Shown: positions 6,655-6,660 of the stretch, piece by piece
Position numbering within the stretch: position 1 is the first letter of the stretch
How the letters are laid out: every line of letters begins with the position of its first letter
Notes under the pieces: model-generated
Told to the model about the DNA's origin: nothing
The model's input: only the letters and a program-made list of their open reading frames with translations
Database searches by the model: none
Assembly (NCBI GenBank): GCA_016868515.1
Contig: VGGM01000088.1
Location: 1-6,660 of the forward strand
Length of the DNA: 6,660 bases
Reading direction: 5' to 3'
Source: Bacteroidota bacterium
GTDB taxonomy: Bacteria > Bacteroidota > Bacteroidia > Bacteroidales > VadinHA17
Program-made: the position numbers and the translations under genes

Positions 6655-6660
6655 TGATTA

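Overview
The window looks like a stretch of a Bacteroidota chromosome, probably Bacteroidales-like. The grounds are protein resemblance, a multi-domain hybrid sensor kinase encoded among housekeeping genes, a TTG start and generally weak Shine-Dalgarno signals. This assignment is inference from style, with no 16S or other taxonomic marker in view. No mobile element, tRNA, rRNA or CRISPR array is visible. The only gaps are about 81, 62 and 1 bases, so the window is almost wholly coding.

Layout: (1) the 3' end of a 6-phosphofructokinase gene, + strand, entering from the left edge; (2) rsgA, the circularly permuted GTPase of 30S ribosome assembly; (3) a 965-residue membrane hybrid sensor kinase; (4) mnmH (selU), the tRNA 2-selenouridine/geranyl-2-thiouridine synthase, starting 1 nt after the kinase stop; (5) on the - strand, a U32-family protein of the TrhP/YegQ type, whose 3' end overlaps the 3' end of mnmH by 12 nt.

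The most unusual object is the sensor kinase. It has the full hybrid layout: TM, periplasmic sensor, TM, PAS, HisKA, HATPase, REC, REC. However, the phospho-accepting histidine is a tyrosine (Y462), the N-box asparagine is a phenylalanine (F579), the G2 glycine lid is mostly lost, and the first receiver lacks its acidic pair and probably its acceptor aspartate. The C-terminal receiver keeps every key residue (E852, D853, D896, T924, K946). The reading frame is open throughout, so this reads as a maintained pseudokinase with one live receiver rather than a decayed gene. The Caulobacter protein DivL, which also has Tyr at the histidine position, is the closest well-known precedent for such a protein acting as an allosteric partner.

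Three of the other four genes serve translation: RsgA on the 30S subunit, MnmH on the tRNA wobble uridine 34, and, if the TrhP assignment holds, 5-hydroxylation of wobble U34 in another set of tRNAs. The tight kinase-mnmH junction suggests co-transcription, but nothing in the sequence shows that the kinase regulates tRNA modification.
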